A DNA stretch of 64,000 nt from positions 7,506,616 through 7,570,615 of the forward strand of contig JASKMD010000026.1 of the NCBI GenBank assembly GCA_030144725.1. The letters run 5' to 3'. Below the pieces are notes generated by a model, which was not told where the DNA came from, ran no database searches, and saw only the letters and a program-made list of their open reading frames with translations. This document shows positions 43,515 through 53,730 of this stretch, piece after piece. The stretch's first letter is position 1, and the number at the start of each line of letters is the position of its first letter. This DNA is from Haematococcus lacustris (lineage: Eukaryota > Chlorophyta > Chlorophyceae > Chlamydomonadales > Haematococcaceae). Position numbers and translations under genes: made by a program.

Positions 43515-44333
43515 GCTCCCAAGTCACGCAGTTGTTGGCGCTCAGCCGCTGATAAACGGGGGCCCTTGCTGACCTGCAGGGCATCAAGCTCCATGGCAGC
43601 CACTGGTTCAGGTTCGGGGAGCTTGAGCAGGCGTGGGCGGCTGCCAAAGGTGATAGCATCAACGCGGTCAGCCATGGCGGCAGCCTCCTCAAAGGAGGTA
43701 GGCTCCCTCAGCTCCAGCTCCCGCCTCACAGCCGGCTTGAGACCCCTAAGGAAACGATCCAGTTTCTCAGCAGGAGACAAGTCAGAGATGAGGAGGCAAA
43801 GATTGCTGAACTCCATGATGTATTGCCGGGCTGATGTGATCTGATGGCAGGCTGCCAGCTGATCCCTTGCATGCCGCTGCTGGTTCACAGGAGTAAACTG
43901 GCGCGTGAAACTGGCTTTGAAACTGTCCCAAGAGCTGAGGGCCTGGCTGGACAGCATGCTGCGGTACCAGGTGAGGGCAGCGCCGTCGAGGTAGGAAGCA
44001 ACAGCCAACAGCCGTTGTTGGGCAGGCATGGCGAAAAGGTCGAAATGGTTGTCGATGCGCCACAGCCATTGACCCGCATCCGCGTTGGGGGTCCCACAGA
44101 AGGACGGTGGTGGAGGGGGCCGAAAAGGCAGCGGAACGGAGGTGGCTGCGGGAGGGGCGGGAGGGGCGGATTGTCCAGAAGGTTCTAGAGGTGTAGAAGC
44201 GGGGGCTAGCAACGGGCTGCGTTGTGACGAAGTGCTCGAATTGCTGCCGCAGGCTGCCGGTCAGAAGAGTGAGCTCGCCGACTTGGCGCATGAGCTCGGA
44301 GACTTGATACGCAATGGGCGATAGTTCCTCCAT
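43412..44333 (-). CDS. Gag of chromovirus C, with a 1-nt frame break
   Basis: The likely start ATG is at 44333 ([20 protein letters not shown]). The frame continues into the capsid part ([42 protein letters not shown], about 44100-43750) and a CCHC knuckle [14 protein letters not shown] (about 43500) only if one base is removed from the C5 run at 44201-44205. In a copy with identical LTRs this may be a sequencing error, or a site of +1 recoding. The stop is at 43412. Confidence 0.85.
43448..43454 (-). promoter_or_regulatory. Candidate -1 ribosomal frameshift site C CCA AAA
   Basis: In the gag/pol overlap of chromovirus C the sense strand reads C CCA AAA in the gag frame, the X XXY YYZ pattern. 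Slipping back one base enters the open pol frame ([11 protein letters not shown]). Confidence 0.6.
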
Positions 44334-44367
44334 CAAGTCTCTAGTCTCCGTAGTAAAGGCGGTTTGT

Positions 44368-44385
44368 TCCCGATTGAGGGCACCA
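44368..44385 (-). other. Primer-binding site candidate of chromovirus C
   Basis: TGGTGCCCTCAATCGGGA on the sense strand, a few bases downstream of the 5' LTR. It begins with the TGG that pairs with a tRNA CCA end. Confidence 0.6.
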
Positions 44386-44388
44386 AAA

Positions 44389-44615
44389 TGTAACGGGGAG
44401 AAGCCACAGGAATCCGGGAGAGCGGTGACACGCACTTGCGTCTTACACGGAATGTCCATAAAGAACTGTTCTGTGCTTAAAACAGGGTAGCTCACACCGT
44501 CTCACATATCTAGAAGGTTCCATGCAGAAAACAGATGATATCTAAACCGTGCATGACATGTAAAATGACCACCGCTGCCGGGCTGCATGGATAAGCATGC
44601 ATGCAAACCGTTGCA
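44389..44615 (-). repeat. 5' LTR of chromovirus C (227 bp)
   Basis: Partner of 39009-39235; TG...CA ends; followed outside by GATTC (44616-44620). Confidence 0.95.
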
Positions 44616-47506
44616 GATTCCCAGCGGTACCCCGGTATAGACAGGGGATTAAGCAGCCCACCAGGTACCTGGCGTGACGCTTTGTTTCGTTGGCATGCAT
44701 CACAGTTAGTCACATAGTGTCTAACGTCAGCACGCATGGTTTTCCACCAGAACACCCTACGCACACGTTCAAGGGTTTTGGTGATGCCCACATGGCCAGC
44801 ATACTTAGCATCATGCATTTCGTGCAAGATATGCTCTCGTAGCTGAATATCATTAGGAACTATAATAGTACCTTTATCAAGGTGTCGCCACCGACCCTCC
44901 TGGGTCATTTCCCACTCCTCATTAGGCTCAGCAAAGGCAGGATCAGTGCTATAGGCACTAATTAGCCAATCTGTGACCTGAGAAGGGTGACCAGGACACT
45001 CAGGGACCTGTGCCTCACAGTCATTAGAGACCGGGTCAGCCCACCTTAACCGCTTAGGCTCTGATGGCTTTAGAGCATCATCAGAGTCAGCATCATGGTC
45101 AGGGTCTGATCCAGCGGTAGGCTGCTGTTCGCTGCCTCCGCTGCCGCTGCCCAACGGTGTACCCGCACCGACGTCCTCCCCCTCCTGTAATCTCCGCTTC
45201 TGCTGCCTGGTCGTCACCAGGATTTTGTCAGTATCAGTCTTAGCCGTCGCTGAAGTTACTGGAATACGTGACAGTGGATCGGCAGGATTAGTGTTGCCAG
45301 GTAGGTATTTAATGGTGTAATTAAATCGGGATAAGAACTCCAACCAGCGGCTCTGCCTACGGGACAGTGTAGACTGCGTAGGTAGGGCCTCTAGAGGGCG
45401 GTGATCAGTAAACAGGGTAAATGGCACACCTTCAAGGTAGCACCGCCACTGTGTACACGCAGCAATAATGGCCAAAGTTTCCTGTTCCCCAGTGGTATAA
45501 TTCATTTCAGCTTTTGACAGCTTACGTGAGTAATATGCCAGGGGGTAACCAGCCTGTGTCAATACTGCGCCAACACCTAACAGTGAGGCGTCACAGTAGA
45601 CTTCAAAGGGCTTGGTTATATCAGGTAGGCGGAGCATAGGCACCTTGATAATAGCCTGCTTTAGAGCATTGAAAGCATCCAGCTGGGGTTTAGGCCATTG
45701 CGCCCAGTTGAATGTTTTGCCTTCGGGGCCAGTCAAATTAGTAAGTGGAACAGCAATGGAACTAAAATTACGCACAAATTTACGTACATAATTAGCCATG
45801 CCAAGGAATGACTGCAGAGCTGTCAGGTTCGTAGGAACTGGCCAGTCTTTGATAGCAGTCACCTTGCTGGGGTCTACAGCTACACCATCTTTAGAGATGA
45901 TGTGCCCCAGGAAAGGTAGAGACTCTTTCATAAATTCACATTTAGATAATTTAGCAAAATATTTATGTTGTCTCAGCAAACTGAATATTTCACGAAGGTG
46001 TGACAGGTGCTCCTGGATAGACTTGGACATGATTAAAATGTCATCAAGGTACACCAGAGCACACCGGTCAATCACCGTGGCAAATGCCTGGTTCATTGCC
46101 CGTTGAAATGTAGCGGGAGCATTGGTTAACCCAAAGCATAACACTTTATACTGATAGTGTCCCATGGGTGTCCTAAACGCAGTTTTAGGAATATCTTCAT
46201 CAGGTATTCTGATTTGATGATAGCCAGCCTGGAGATCCAGGGAGGAAAATACAGTCATACCCGACAATTTATCAAATAAATCATCAATTCTGGGGAGAGG
46301 GTACTGATCACGTATAGTGAGCTTGTTAAGCTGGCGGTAGTCTACGCACATGCGTAGCTCACCGGACTTCTTCTTTACAAAAAGAACTGGTGCTGCAAAT
46401 GGGGAGGAGCTAGGCTCTATCAGCCCTTTTGACAACATGTCAGTGACCTGTTTTTTAACTTCTTCCTGTTCTGGCTGGCTCATCCTATAACTGGGCCTGG
46501 CAGGAGGTTTAGCACCATCCTGCAGGGGTATAGAGTGCCCTACATCACGTGCAGGAGGCAACCCAGTGATAGGCTCAAACACATCAGAGAACTCCATAAG
46601 GAGGCTCTTTAACTGTGCAGCCTGCTCAGGGGGAACACCAGGTGGGTCTTGCAGGTTCTCATAAGAGACCAGTGCCACCACACCTGTGCCTCCATCTTTG
46701 AGCCACTTAGCAGCCGTCTTGGCAGACAGAGGGGTATAAACCACCTCAGGGCCGGACAATAGGAAACCAGGAGGAATAGCATAGGCTTCTTTTACAGGTT
46801 TTACAGTTCGTAGAGACTCAACTGTACAGTTAACTGACCCCTTCTTGCTTACCGCTGAAGGTAGTAAGGTAGGCTGGCCCTTAGGGGTCCGCAGGGTGAG
46901 AGACTTGTCGACATAGTCAAGCAAGGCCCCCTGCACAGTCAGCCAGTCAGCACCAAGCAGAATGTCATACTCATGTACCAGCTCTGGCATCACAGTCAAG
47001 GTGCAGAAGCAGCTAAACTGTTGGATGGACAAGTGCACTTTGACATATTGTGTACAGAACACTGATTGATTATTAGCTACCTCATAACGAAGTGCCACAG
47101 GGTAATCATGCAGTCTCAACTTGTGTGTAGACACAAATGCTTCACTGATGAAGGAGTCATCAGCGCCACCATCAGCAAGGCAGAAGCATGCATGCTGACG
47201 GTCAAGGGTGCCAGCAAATCTGAATCTCACCTTGCCATCACGTCCCACCATACCCAGCACATGTGCCTGTTGATGCTGAGCCACAGGGGGAACAGCAGTC
47301 TTACATGGCACATCATTCAAAGCAGGACTACACAGTCTTGCTGACAGGGCAGGCAGGGGCTCTACAGGGCAGGCAGGCAAAGAAGCTGTTGTTGAGTTGG
47401 CCTTGGGCACACTCACATCATCATCAGCTCCTACAACAGCAGCATCATGCAACAGTTGTTCAGATTGAACCACAGCACAGTCCTGGCTGGCTGGCTGGGC
47501 AACACC
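44616..47506 (-). CDS. Pol of element A (5' part), interrupted by chromovirus C
   Basis: In the same frame as the preceding gag, after one UAG (47507-47509). Order: aspartic protease region (FCLADGGADDSFISEAF; the usual D-S/T-G-A reads D-G-G-A), reverse transcriptase ([33 protein letters not shown]), RNase H (VYCDASLLGVGAVLTQ), and integrase HHCC finger (HEMHDAKYAGHVG ... CDACQRNKASRQ). The frame then runs into the LTR of element C at 44615; the integrase core resumes at 39008. About 960 codons on this side. Cut in two, it cannot make an active integrase. Confidence 0.9.
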
Positions 47507-47509
47507 CTA
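47507..47509 (-). promoter_or_regulatory. Candidate stop-codon readthrough site (gag UAG pol)
   Basis: Gag and pol of element A are in one frame separated only by UAG. The same UAG plus fifteen following bases recurs at the gag end of element B (36332-36349). Confidence 0.65.
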
Positions 47510-49033
47510 ACGGTTGGTGGCAATACGGGCCCGGCTGACGCCACGGCGCATGCCCTGATCCCTAGGCTTAGCAGCCTTAGGTGGGGGCTGGGGCTCTGGC
47601 TCCTGGTCTGACTCAGAAGCACCAGACTCTGAAGGGGGCTTGGACTTGGCTTGGCCAGGCTTCTTGGCACCCTCAGGTGGGTGAGGATACCCAGACCTGC
47701 GCCGGGCCTCAATAGCCGTGAAGTGGCGGAAGGGGCACGGGTGGTTGGTCAGGTGGCCGGGATGGTTGCACTTGAAGCAGTATTGCCCAGGCAACAGGGG
47801 TTTCTTGGACCACAGCTCATCGTGTCTGGGCCTCTTGCCAGCACCACCAGAAACAGGGGGCTTAGAGCCACGCCTGCCGGGGTGGGCCTCACCTCCCAGG
47901 GCACTTGACGCCTGCACAGCATGAACACCAGAAGAACCAGCACCCTTAGCAGGTGTGGTGGTGGACAGCATGACCACGTTGCGCTGAGCCTGCTTAGCAG
48001 CCTCCATAGCCTGAGACAGTGTGGGGTCTTTAAAGTGAGCCAGGTCCTTAAGCACAGCAGGCTGTAGAGCTGAGCTGAGGCCCCTAGTGAACACCATGGC
48101 CAGCAGAGGCTGACACATGCTGTCGTTCCCTGCAAACAGCAGATTATTCCTGAACTCAGTAATGTATTGACCCAGGAGCATTCCTGCGGTCATCTTGATG
48201 GCACCATCAAGCAGCTTAGTTCGGGCGACGTTACAGTCATCCCGCAGGTCATCTCCTGTATACTCGCAGAATGCAGTACGCAGGTAAGACCAGTCGGGGA
48301 CGTCAGCATACAAGGCAGCATAAGACTCCTTGATGGATGGATACCAGGTGTTGCGAGCAGCGCCAGTCAGGAAAGCAGGCAGTGTTGATGCAACATCAAG
48401 GCGGCAGCGTTCACAGTGACGCTCAAGGTCGTCGCAGAACGCTAAGGCTCTGCGATGGGTGCTGCTGCACGCATCAGTCCACTTGTCTGGACCAGGTATA
48501 GACCTTGAACCCAAAGACAAGGGAAGAGGCAAGGCAAGAGGCGAGGGACCCGTAGGGGCGGCTCGTCCTGGGCCTGCAGCACCTGCACCAGGCTGTCTAG
48601 TCGACGCAGGAGCAGCTGCCCTGCCTGCTAGATCTGGCCTGCGAGGTGGAAGAGTAGGCGATTTCACCTGAGACGTAATTGTCGACAGGGCTTGACGCAG
48701 GGCTTCATTCTCAGCCTGAATTTGCAGCTGTTGTGCCTCCAGCTCAAGGATGTAGTCCTCGTCTCCTCCGACGTAGCGAGGTCGTTGCTCGTCCATCTCG
48801 CCTTCTTCCATATCACCACCAGGGGTATCCTCTGGGTTATCGCCAGAAGGATGGTCATCAGGGGCTTTAGAGCCACCTGAGAAAGTCTCAACCACGGCGT
48901 TGAACTTCGCACGCAGCTGCGGATTAGTCCGAGCAGCCTCCAGAAGCTTATCTAGCATATCGGGCTCTGAAGGAGTATTAGCAGGTGGTTCGGCTCCGGC
49001 GGATGGCCCGCCATTGCCTGGATTGTCTGTCAT
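47507..49033 (-). CDS. Gag polyprotein of element A, ending in UAG
   Basis: About 508 residues from the ATG at 49033 (MTDNPGNG, matching MTDGTP of element B); the frame is open ten codons further up. Capsid domain: PDKWTDACSSTHRRALAFCD, FLTGAARNTWYPSIK, FCEYTGDDLRDDCNVARTKL, GQYITEFRNNLLFAGNDS. The zinc knuckle reads CFKCNHPGHLTNHPC, with one residue more than CCHC. The stop is a UAG followed by GGT GTT GCC CAG CCA, after which pol is open in the same frame. Confidence 0.9.
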   Translation of the reverse strand: MTDNPGNGGPSAGAEPPANTPSEPDMLDKLLEAARTNPQLRAKFNAVVETFSGGSKAPDDHPSGDNPEDTPGGDMEEGEMDEQRPRYVGGDEDYILELEAQQLQIQAENEALRQALSTITSQVKSPTLPPRRPDLAGRAAAPASTRQPGAGAAGPGRAAPTGPSPLALPLPLSLGSRSIPGPDKWTDACSSTHRRALAFCDDLERHCERCRLDVASTLPAFLTGAARNTWYPSIKESYAALYADVPDWSYLRTAFCEYTGDDLRDDCNVARTKLLDGAIKMTAGMLLGQYITEFRNNLLFAGNDSMCQPLLAMVFTRGLSSALQPAVLKDLAHFKDPTLSQAMEAAKQAQRNVVMLSTTTPAKGAGSSGVHAVQASSALGGEAHPGRRGSKPPVSGGAGKRPRHDELWSKKPLLPGQYCFKCNHPGHLTNHPCPFRHFTAIEARRRSGYPHPPEGAKKPGQAKSKPPSESGASESDQEPEPQPPPKAAKPRDQGMRRGVSRARIATNR

Positions 49034-49190
49034 GTTGCTGTACCGACGTCGGTCGGAAACCATTTGTAACGGCGTAGCCGCTGCCTTTAATCTTACAGTG
49101 TGAGCGGCATGTCCACTTAGAAATGTCCAACGCAGTCTCTACTATCCACACTCTCGCACAGCAACTGAGCCCAGGTTTAGAACGGGACCC

Positions 49191-49234
49191 TCGGGAGTCG
49201 AACCCGAATGGTGAGCTGGTAGCAGCCCACCATT
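49191..49234 (-). other. tRNA-like hairpin plus B-box arm in leader of element A
   Basis: Sense strand: a 12-bp stem AATGGTGGGCTG/CAGCTCACCATT (one G-U) with a 4-nt loop, then TCGGGTTCGACTCCCGA, a T-arm with a perfect B box. Upstream, TTAGCAGAGTGACTGAGG resembles a D-arm/A box. Located about 160 bp before the gag ATG, as in element B. Confidence 0.7.
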
Positions 49235-49365
49235 GACCTCCTCAGTCACTCTGCTAAAGTGTGGTTTACGGATACGCGTAAGCGCACCGTCACATCAAGC
49301 AGACTAGGTAGGGTCAAGATGAGACATCTTACAAATGTGCATTGCCCCATGTGACCATGCAGGTG

Positions 49366-49739
49366 GCTGCGGCCAGTGAAAAGCATGGCAAGGCGTTCCC
49401 AAGTCCGGGGCCTGATGTGCTTAACAAGCATAAACAACATCACCAGGTAGGCATTGACCCAACCCTACACATGTGCATGACATGAGCATATCCCACATGA
49501 CATGACACATGAATTGACGTCATGCATCTTCCACACCCATGTGCAGGTTCTATGACCGGGACGTGTCAGCCGCGCTGAACATCCGCCGCTGTGCAGTCGG
49601 CCCAGGGCCACGTCCCACTGAAATGTGCTACTGGCCTAACCGCCCAGCCATGCCCAAGCCAGGCCAGCCAGGCCAGGAGTGGGTGGAGATAGCCGACAAG
49701 CCCCTGTTGCTCAAGTGGCAGCGCCAGCTGCAGCAATAG
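49366..49739 (+). pseudogene. Fanzor C-terminal fragment, two exons
   Basis: Exon 1 (about 49366-49448) encodes RRSQVRGLMCLTS; donor CACCAG|GTAGGC. Exon 2 starts after GTGCAG at 49547 and gives FYDRDVSAALNIRRC then PTEMCYW and a short basic tail to a stop at 49739. YDRDxxAALNIRRC is the RuvC-III region of Fanzor/TnpB proteins and VRGLMC the strand before it. All upstream domains are missing; the retrotransposon cluster begins about 75 bp upstream. Different family branch from the copies at 6397 and 21935. Confidence 0.65.
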
Positions 49740-50435
49740 CCAGCTACAGCTCAAGACAATCCCAACAACAAAAAAAACAATGAACCCCTAACAGAGGGGA
49801 TGTGTGTGGCGCAGGCACAGGCACTGGCACAGGCACACACACCAGAAGACTGAGCTGAAGTGGGCATTACACTCAGGCGACCCCAACTAACAAAAAATGA
49901 CAGGAAATGATAGGAAACCGACCCCTGGTAATCAAAACGGCGCCGCGTCTCAGCCACGTGGTTTCTATTTATGGTTCGCACATCCTTGGATAGAGGACTC
50001 TGTCAGCTATGCGGTGCAGCTCGTAACATTAAATATTGTGCAGTGTGCTGGGTGCTATGGCGGCTCAAATCTTGACATTCAAATTCATGCCAGTTTTGCT
50101 CATGCGGGCCTCGCCGCGACCGACCGCCGCGACCGACGTGGCCCAGTAGCCTCTGCAAACAGTCAGGGACAGTCGCCGCAGTCAATGCAATGCACATGGC
50201 ACGTCAAACCGATGTAACGACGCCCCTCCACCCATGCTCGGAAGTATACAAGGCTGCTGCATTGCTTGACCGCTTCGTGAGTAGTACCTACTACCTGGCC
50301 ACTCGGTAAGGCCACTCAAGGTGTGTAGGCCATTGCTACGTTACCTTGCTCGACATGTTGGGTCCGATCCCTCCCGCCCGCCCTCCGCTTGCGTGTCGAG
50401 CTTGTGTCCAGCTCCGCCCTGACCCCCTGTGGAGG

Positions 50436-50650
50436 GGTGGGCAACCCAGGGGCAGCACCAGCACCAGCTGCATGCTGCTGCCAGGGGGGTGCAGCAAGAG
50501 GGGGGGGCAGGTCAGGGGCGGCACAAGCACCAGCTGCCAGCTGCTGCCAAGGGGGGGCAGCAGGAGGGGTGGGCAGCCCAGGGGCAGCTCCAGCACCAGC
50601 TGCCTGCTGCTGCCTGGGGGGTGCAGCCGGAGGGGGCAGCAGGTCAGGGG
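50436..50650. repeat. 66-bp minisatellite, about three copies
   Basis: Units containing CAGCACCAGCTGC and GGGGGGTGCAGC; minus-strand translation shows a 22-residue Ala/Pro/Gln repeat, but no gene is supported. Confidence 0.85.
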
Positions 50651-50728
50651 CAAGATGAGCACGCTGCCACCCATGCCGACCCATGGGTTTGCGTCTTGCA
50701 ATGACTTGCTAGGGCCAAGGGGGGCGGG

Positions 50729-51110
50729 GTGGGGGTGGCGGGGTTGAGAGGGGCTGGGAGGGGGTGGGAAGGGGTGGGAGGGGGTGGGAGGGGGTGGAGG
50801 GGGTGGGAGGGGCTGGGAGGGGCTGGGAGGGGCTGGGAGGGGGTGGGAAGGGTTGGCGGGGCAGTGAGGGGCTTAGGGGGGGGTGGGAGGGGCTGGGAGG
50901 AGGTGGGAGGGGGTGGGTGGGGGGTGGGGAGGCTGGGAGGAGGTGGGAGGGGGTGGGTGGGGGGTGGGAGGGGCTGGGAAGGGGTGGGAAGGGGTGGGAG
51001 GGGGTGGCGGGGCAGTGAGGGGGCTGGGAGGGGGTGGGAGGGGCTGGCAGGCTTCTGCGGGGGCTGGGAGGTGGTGGGGCTGCAAGGGGGTGCGAGGGGG
51101 CAGGGTCCAG
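50729..51110. repeat. GGGGTGGGAG-type G-rich minisatellite
   Basis: About 380 bp of irregular GGGGTGGGAG/GGGGCTGGGAG units, strongly G-quadruplex-prone on this strand. Confidence 0.9.
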
Positions 51111-51723
51111 GCGGTCGGAGTAGGCTAGTCAACTCTGCAAGGCAGAGTCGGGTCACGCCAAAGTCAATTACGGCGGGCCTGATTGATGAACTGCCGTGCT
51201 TTCCTTTCCAGCAGCTGTGTCGTAGAGTTACGAACAGTTAAAATGACTCGATATTCTAAAAAGTCACAGTGGTCAGCTTACAACATGCCGATTCGTGCAA
51301 GGAGGTACTTTTCTGTGTGACTGGCGTGAGAGAGGAGCGCACCTCCCACATAACCCTGCGCGTTTGATGCAATGTCCAGTCATCACTGGCCCTACGACGG
51401 TCTTCCGACACCGCCTGCAGCAATGAAAGGCTCGCGGAGCAAGCCTGGCGGGCTGAATTTAGATTGTACTTCTGGCTCGATAGCAGGCGCAGCTCCATCA
51501 CTGATGCCGTTACATACCACTAGAACAACCGATAGTGAGCAGCTGAGGTGTGTCCGCGCTCGCTTGCGCCGGCATGGGCTCCGATGCAAGGATTAACTCG
51601 CCGCTTGCCAGTAGATGCGGAGTAATTCGCAGGTGCCAATGCAACAAACGCTACCGAAATCGGTGCACTTTGTAGCGAGTACTTACATGAAGATTACCAA
51701 CCCCATGTTGGGACATCCTGAAT

Positions 51724-52073
51724 TACACTCCTACAATTTAGTCCCTGCGTTTGTCCCTGCGTTCTACCGACCTTGTCCGATCGGGCTGAAAATTTGATAG
51801 ATGGCAGTTTTCAGAAAATAAAACACATTTTTTCAAGAAAAATATTTGGAAAAACCCACAAGCTGCTGCGCTGTGGCCCGCAACCTATCCCTGCACTTAT
51901 CCCTGCACCTACGCCCCAGGGCCGCAGCGCAGCCGCCTTTGATTTTTTCAAAATATTTTTTCTGAAAAATATGTTTTATTTTCTGCAAACTACCATCTAT
52001 CAAAATTTCAGCCCGATCGGACAAGGTCGGTAGAACGCAGGGACAAACGCAGGGACTAAATTGTAGGAGTGTA
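51724..52073. mobile_element. 350-bp foldback MITE
   Basis: Two arms of about 160 bp are inverted copies: the left begins TACACTCCTACAATTTAGTC (51724) and the right ends in its complement (52073). The arms diverge slightly towards a short centre rich in CCCTGCAC. Terminal TA on both sides would suit a TA target duplication. No ORF. Confidence 0.9.
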
Positions 52074-52889
52074 GGCGCACTGTCGGTAGCCTTTACAATG
52101 ATGAGCTCGCAGCCCGGTTCGATTCCAACTCATGCTTTATTTTGGTGTAGCATGAGGGCTGTGGGGTTCAGGAGCTGTAGCAGCGAATTGAGGCCTATTG
52201 AGTTTAGAGACATGTACGCGAGTACCGAGTATAAAATGTAAGCACAATGCCATGTGGCTTGCATCGCATCCATGTTTGGTTTATAGTATCGGTTTGCCCA
52301 TGCCACCACACACTCACGTCAAGACAACCATGCAAGACATGCCGAGGTGTTGACAAGTCTCATTCAAGCGCCATCAGCCATGCATGTGGTCACCCCCGCC
52401 ATTGGCTGCACCCCCATGGCTCAAGAGATAACATCTAACTCATTTCTGCACGGATGAGGTCGCCGATTGGTGCGATGAGCTGGCGATGGCCTGACTAGAG
52501 TGCAGCCAGCCCCAGCGGTTTGCCGGGTGGCTGGCCCCCAAGACGCGACGTGTTCTGGAGCCTCGCATGCAATCTTAGCGACTAGTATAGGTAGCCTGGA
52601 CCCAGCTCGACGTGAATTTCGCATTTGGACTGGACATTGCAATGTTCAGGTCAGCACACAACAGTGCTGCTGCGTCCTAGCACGCATCAAGACCCTCTCC
52701 CAAGATGGAGGCGTGACCGCGACGGCGGATTGCTGCCAGGTGCAATTTGCAGAATCGCAGTCTCGCACAAGAATATCCATACATTGATGCCTGTGGCTCT
52801 CGAGCAACCACGAGCCGCAAGAATCATTCAAAAATATGCAGAAACTGAGCTGTAATTGTGTTTGCCAATGTGTAGGCCAGTGAAGGTTA

Positions 52890-53730
52890 TGGGTAACAAG
52901 AAACGGGGAGTGAAGGCTAAATGTGCCAATGCTCTGAAAGCGAGTGAGGTTATGGCACAGCGCAGGGCTGCTGAGGCCAAAGCCAAGGCCCAGGCTGTTG
53001 CCGCTGAGGCTGAAGCCCAGTCACAGGCTGAGGCCCAGGCTGAGGCCCAGGCTGAGGCCCAGGCCGAGGCTGAGGCCCAGGCTGAGGCCCAGGCTGATGC
53101 TGGTGCTTATGAGGCTGAGGCGCAGTTGCACCAGCTGCAAACAGACCTGAAGCACAGGGAGCAACAGGTGATCCAGCAGCTGCAAGAGGCGGCAGACCAG
53201 CAGGCTGTCAGCACCAACCACCCCCTCCCAGACCATCCACCATGCTCTTGCGCAAGGACACCAGCGCTGCACCGGTGAGGCAAAGGGTGGTGCAACAGAC
53301 CTGCATCATCTGCACTGCGGCCCACCCTTAAAGTAACTCCCTGCTCGGCAAGCACATGGACAACCACCCATGTAGAAGGTGCACAACACCACCCCTCTTC
53401 AAACGCCCATGCCAGGACACCACACTCACGCCCATGCCTTCTTTGCCAGCAGGGTACGCAGTTCCCATGCATGCCCACCCAAGCACCCACCACCAAACCT
53501 CCCACTCAAACCATTGTGGGATGCTGCATGTCTGAGGCTGATGTGGAACGCATGCATAAAGATGTGAAGGGGTGCAGGGCGATGGTGTTTACACCTGACG
53601 GGGACCAGCCTCAATGGGCCATGGCTGGTTGTGCGTGCAGCACGTGCATGAGTGTGCCATGGAAAGAGGCAAGAGGGACGTCGGGAATTGCGTCGTTGGG
53701 TGCTGAGAGAGCTGCAAAGTGAGCAGCTGG
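52890..53730 (+). pseudogene. Unknown coiled-coil/zinc-finger gene remnant
   Basis: Begins near ATG 52890 (MGNKKRGVKAKCANALKASE), then a long Ala/Glu/Gln coiled coil (AEAQAEAQAEA, 53010-53110) and DLKHREQQVIQQLQEAADQQ. Around 53260 a different frame gives TCIIC and, after a TAA, LGKHMDNHP: the C-x2-C...H-x3-H spacing of a zinc finger. Another open piece follows at 53471-53722 (MSEADVERMHKDVKGCRAMV). The pieces look like exons or decayed parts of one gene; no product can be named. Confidence 0.35.

Larger units (their letters stand above)
39009..44615 (-). mobile_element. Chromovirus C (Ty3/gypsy), complete, nested in element A
   Basis: 5607 bp with 227-bp LTRs that look identical by eye and a perfect GATTC target duplication (39004-39008 and 44616-44620). 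A primer-binding-site candidate TGGTGCCCTCAATCGGGA lies a few bases inside the 5' LTR, and a polypurine tract precedes the 3' LTR. It encodes gag and a pol with protease, RT, RNase H, integrase, chromodomain and PHD finger. It sits between the integrase zinc-binding region and the integrase core of element A, same orientation. Identical LTRs mean a recent insertion. Confidence 0.96.

Noticed and set aside
49185..49262. Functional tRNA gene in the leader of element A
   Set aside because: T-arm and a hairpin are present, but the acceptor ends do not pair and the anticodon stem is 11-12 bp.
50644..51241. Pro- or Gly-rich ORFs
   Set aside because: Translations of the GGGGTGGGAG minisatellite with no conserved ends.
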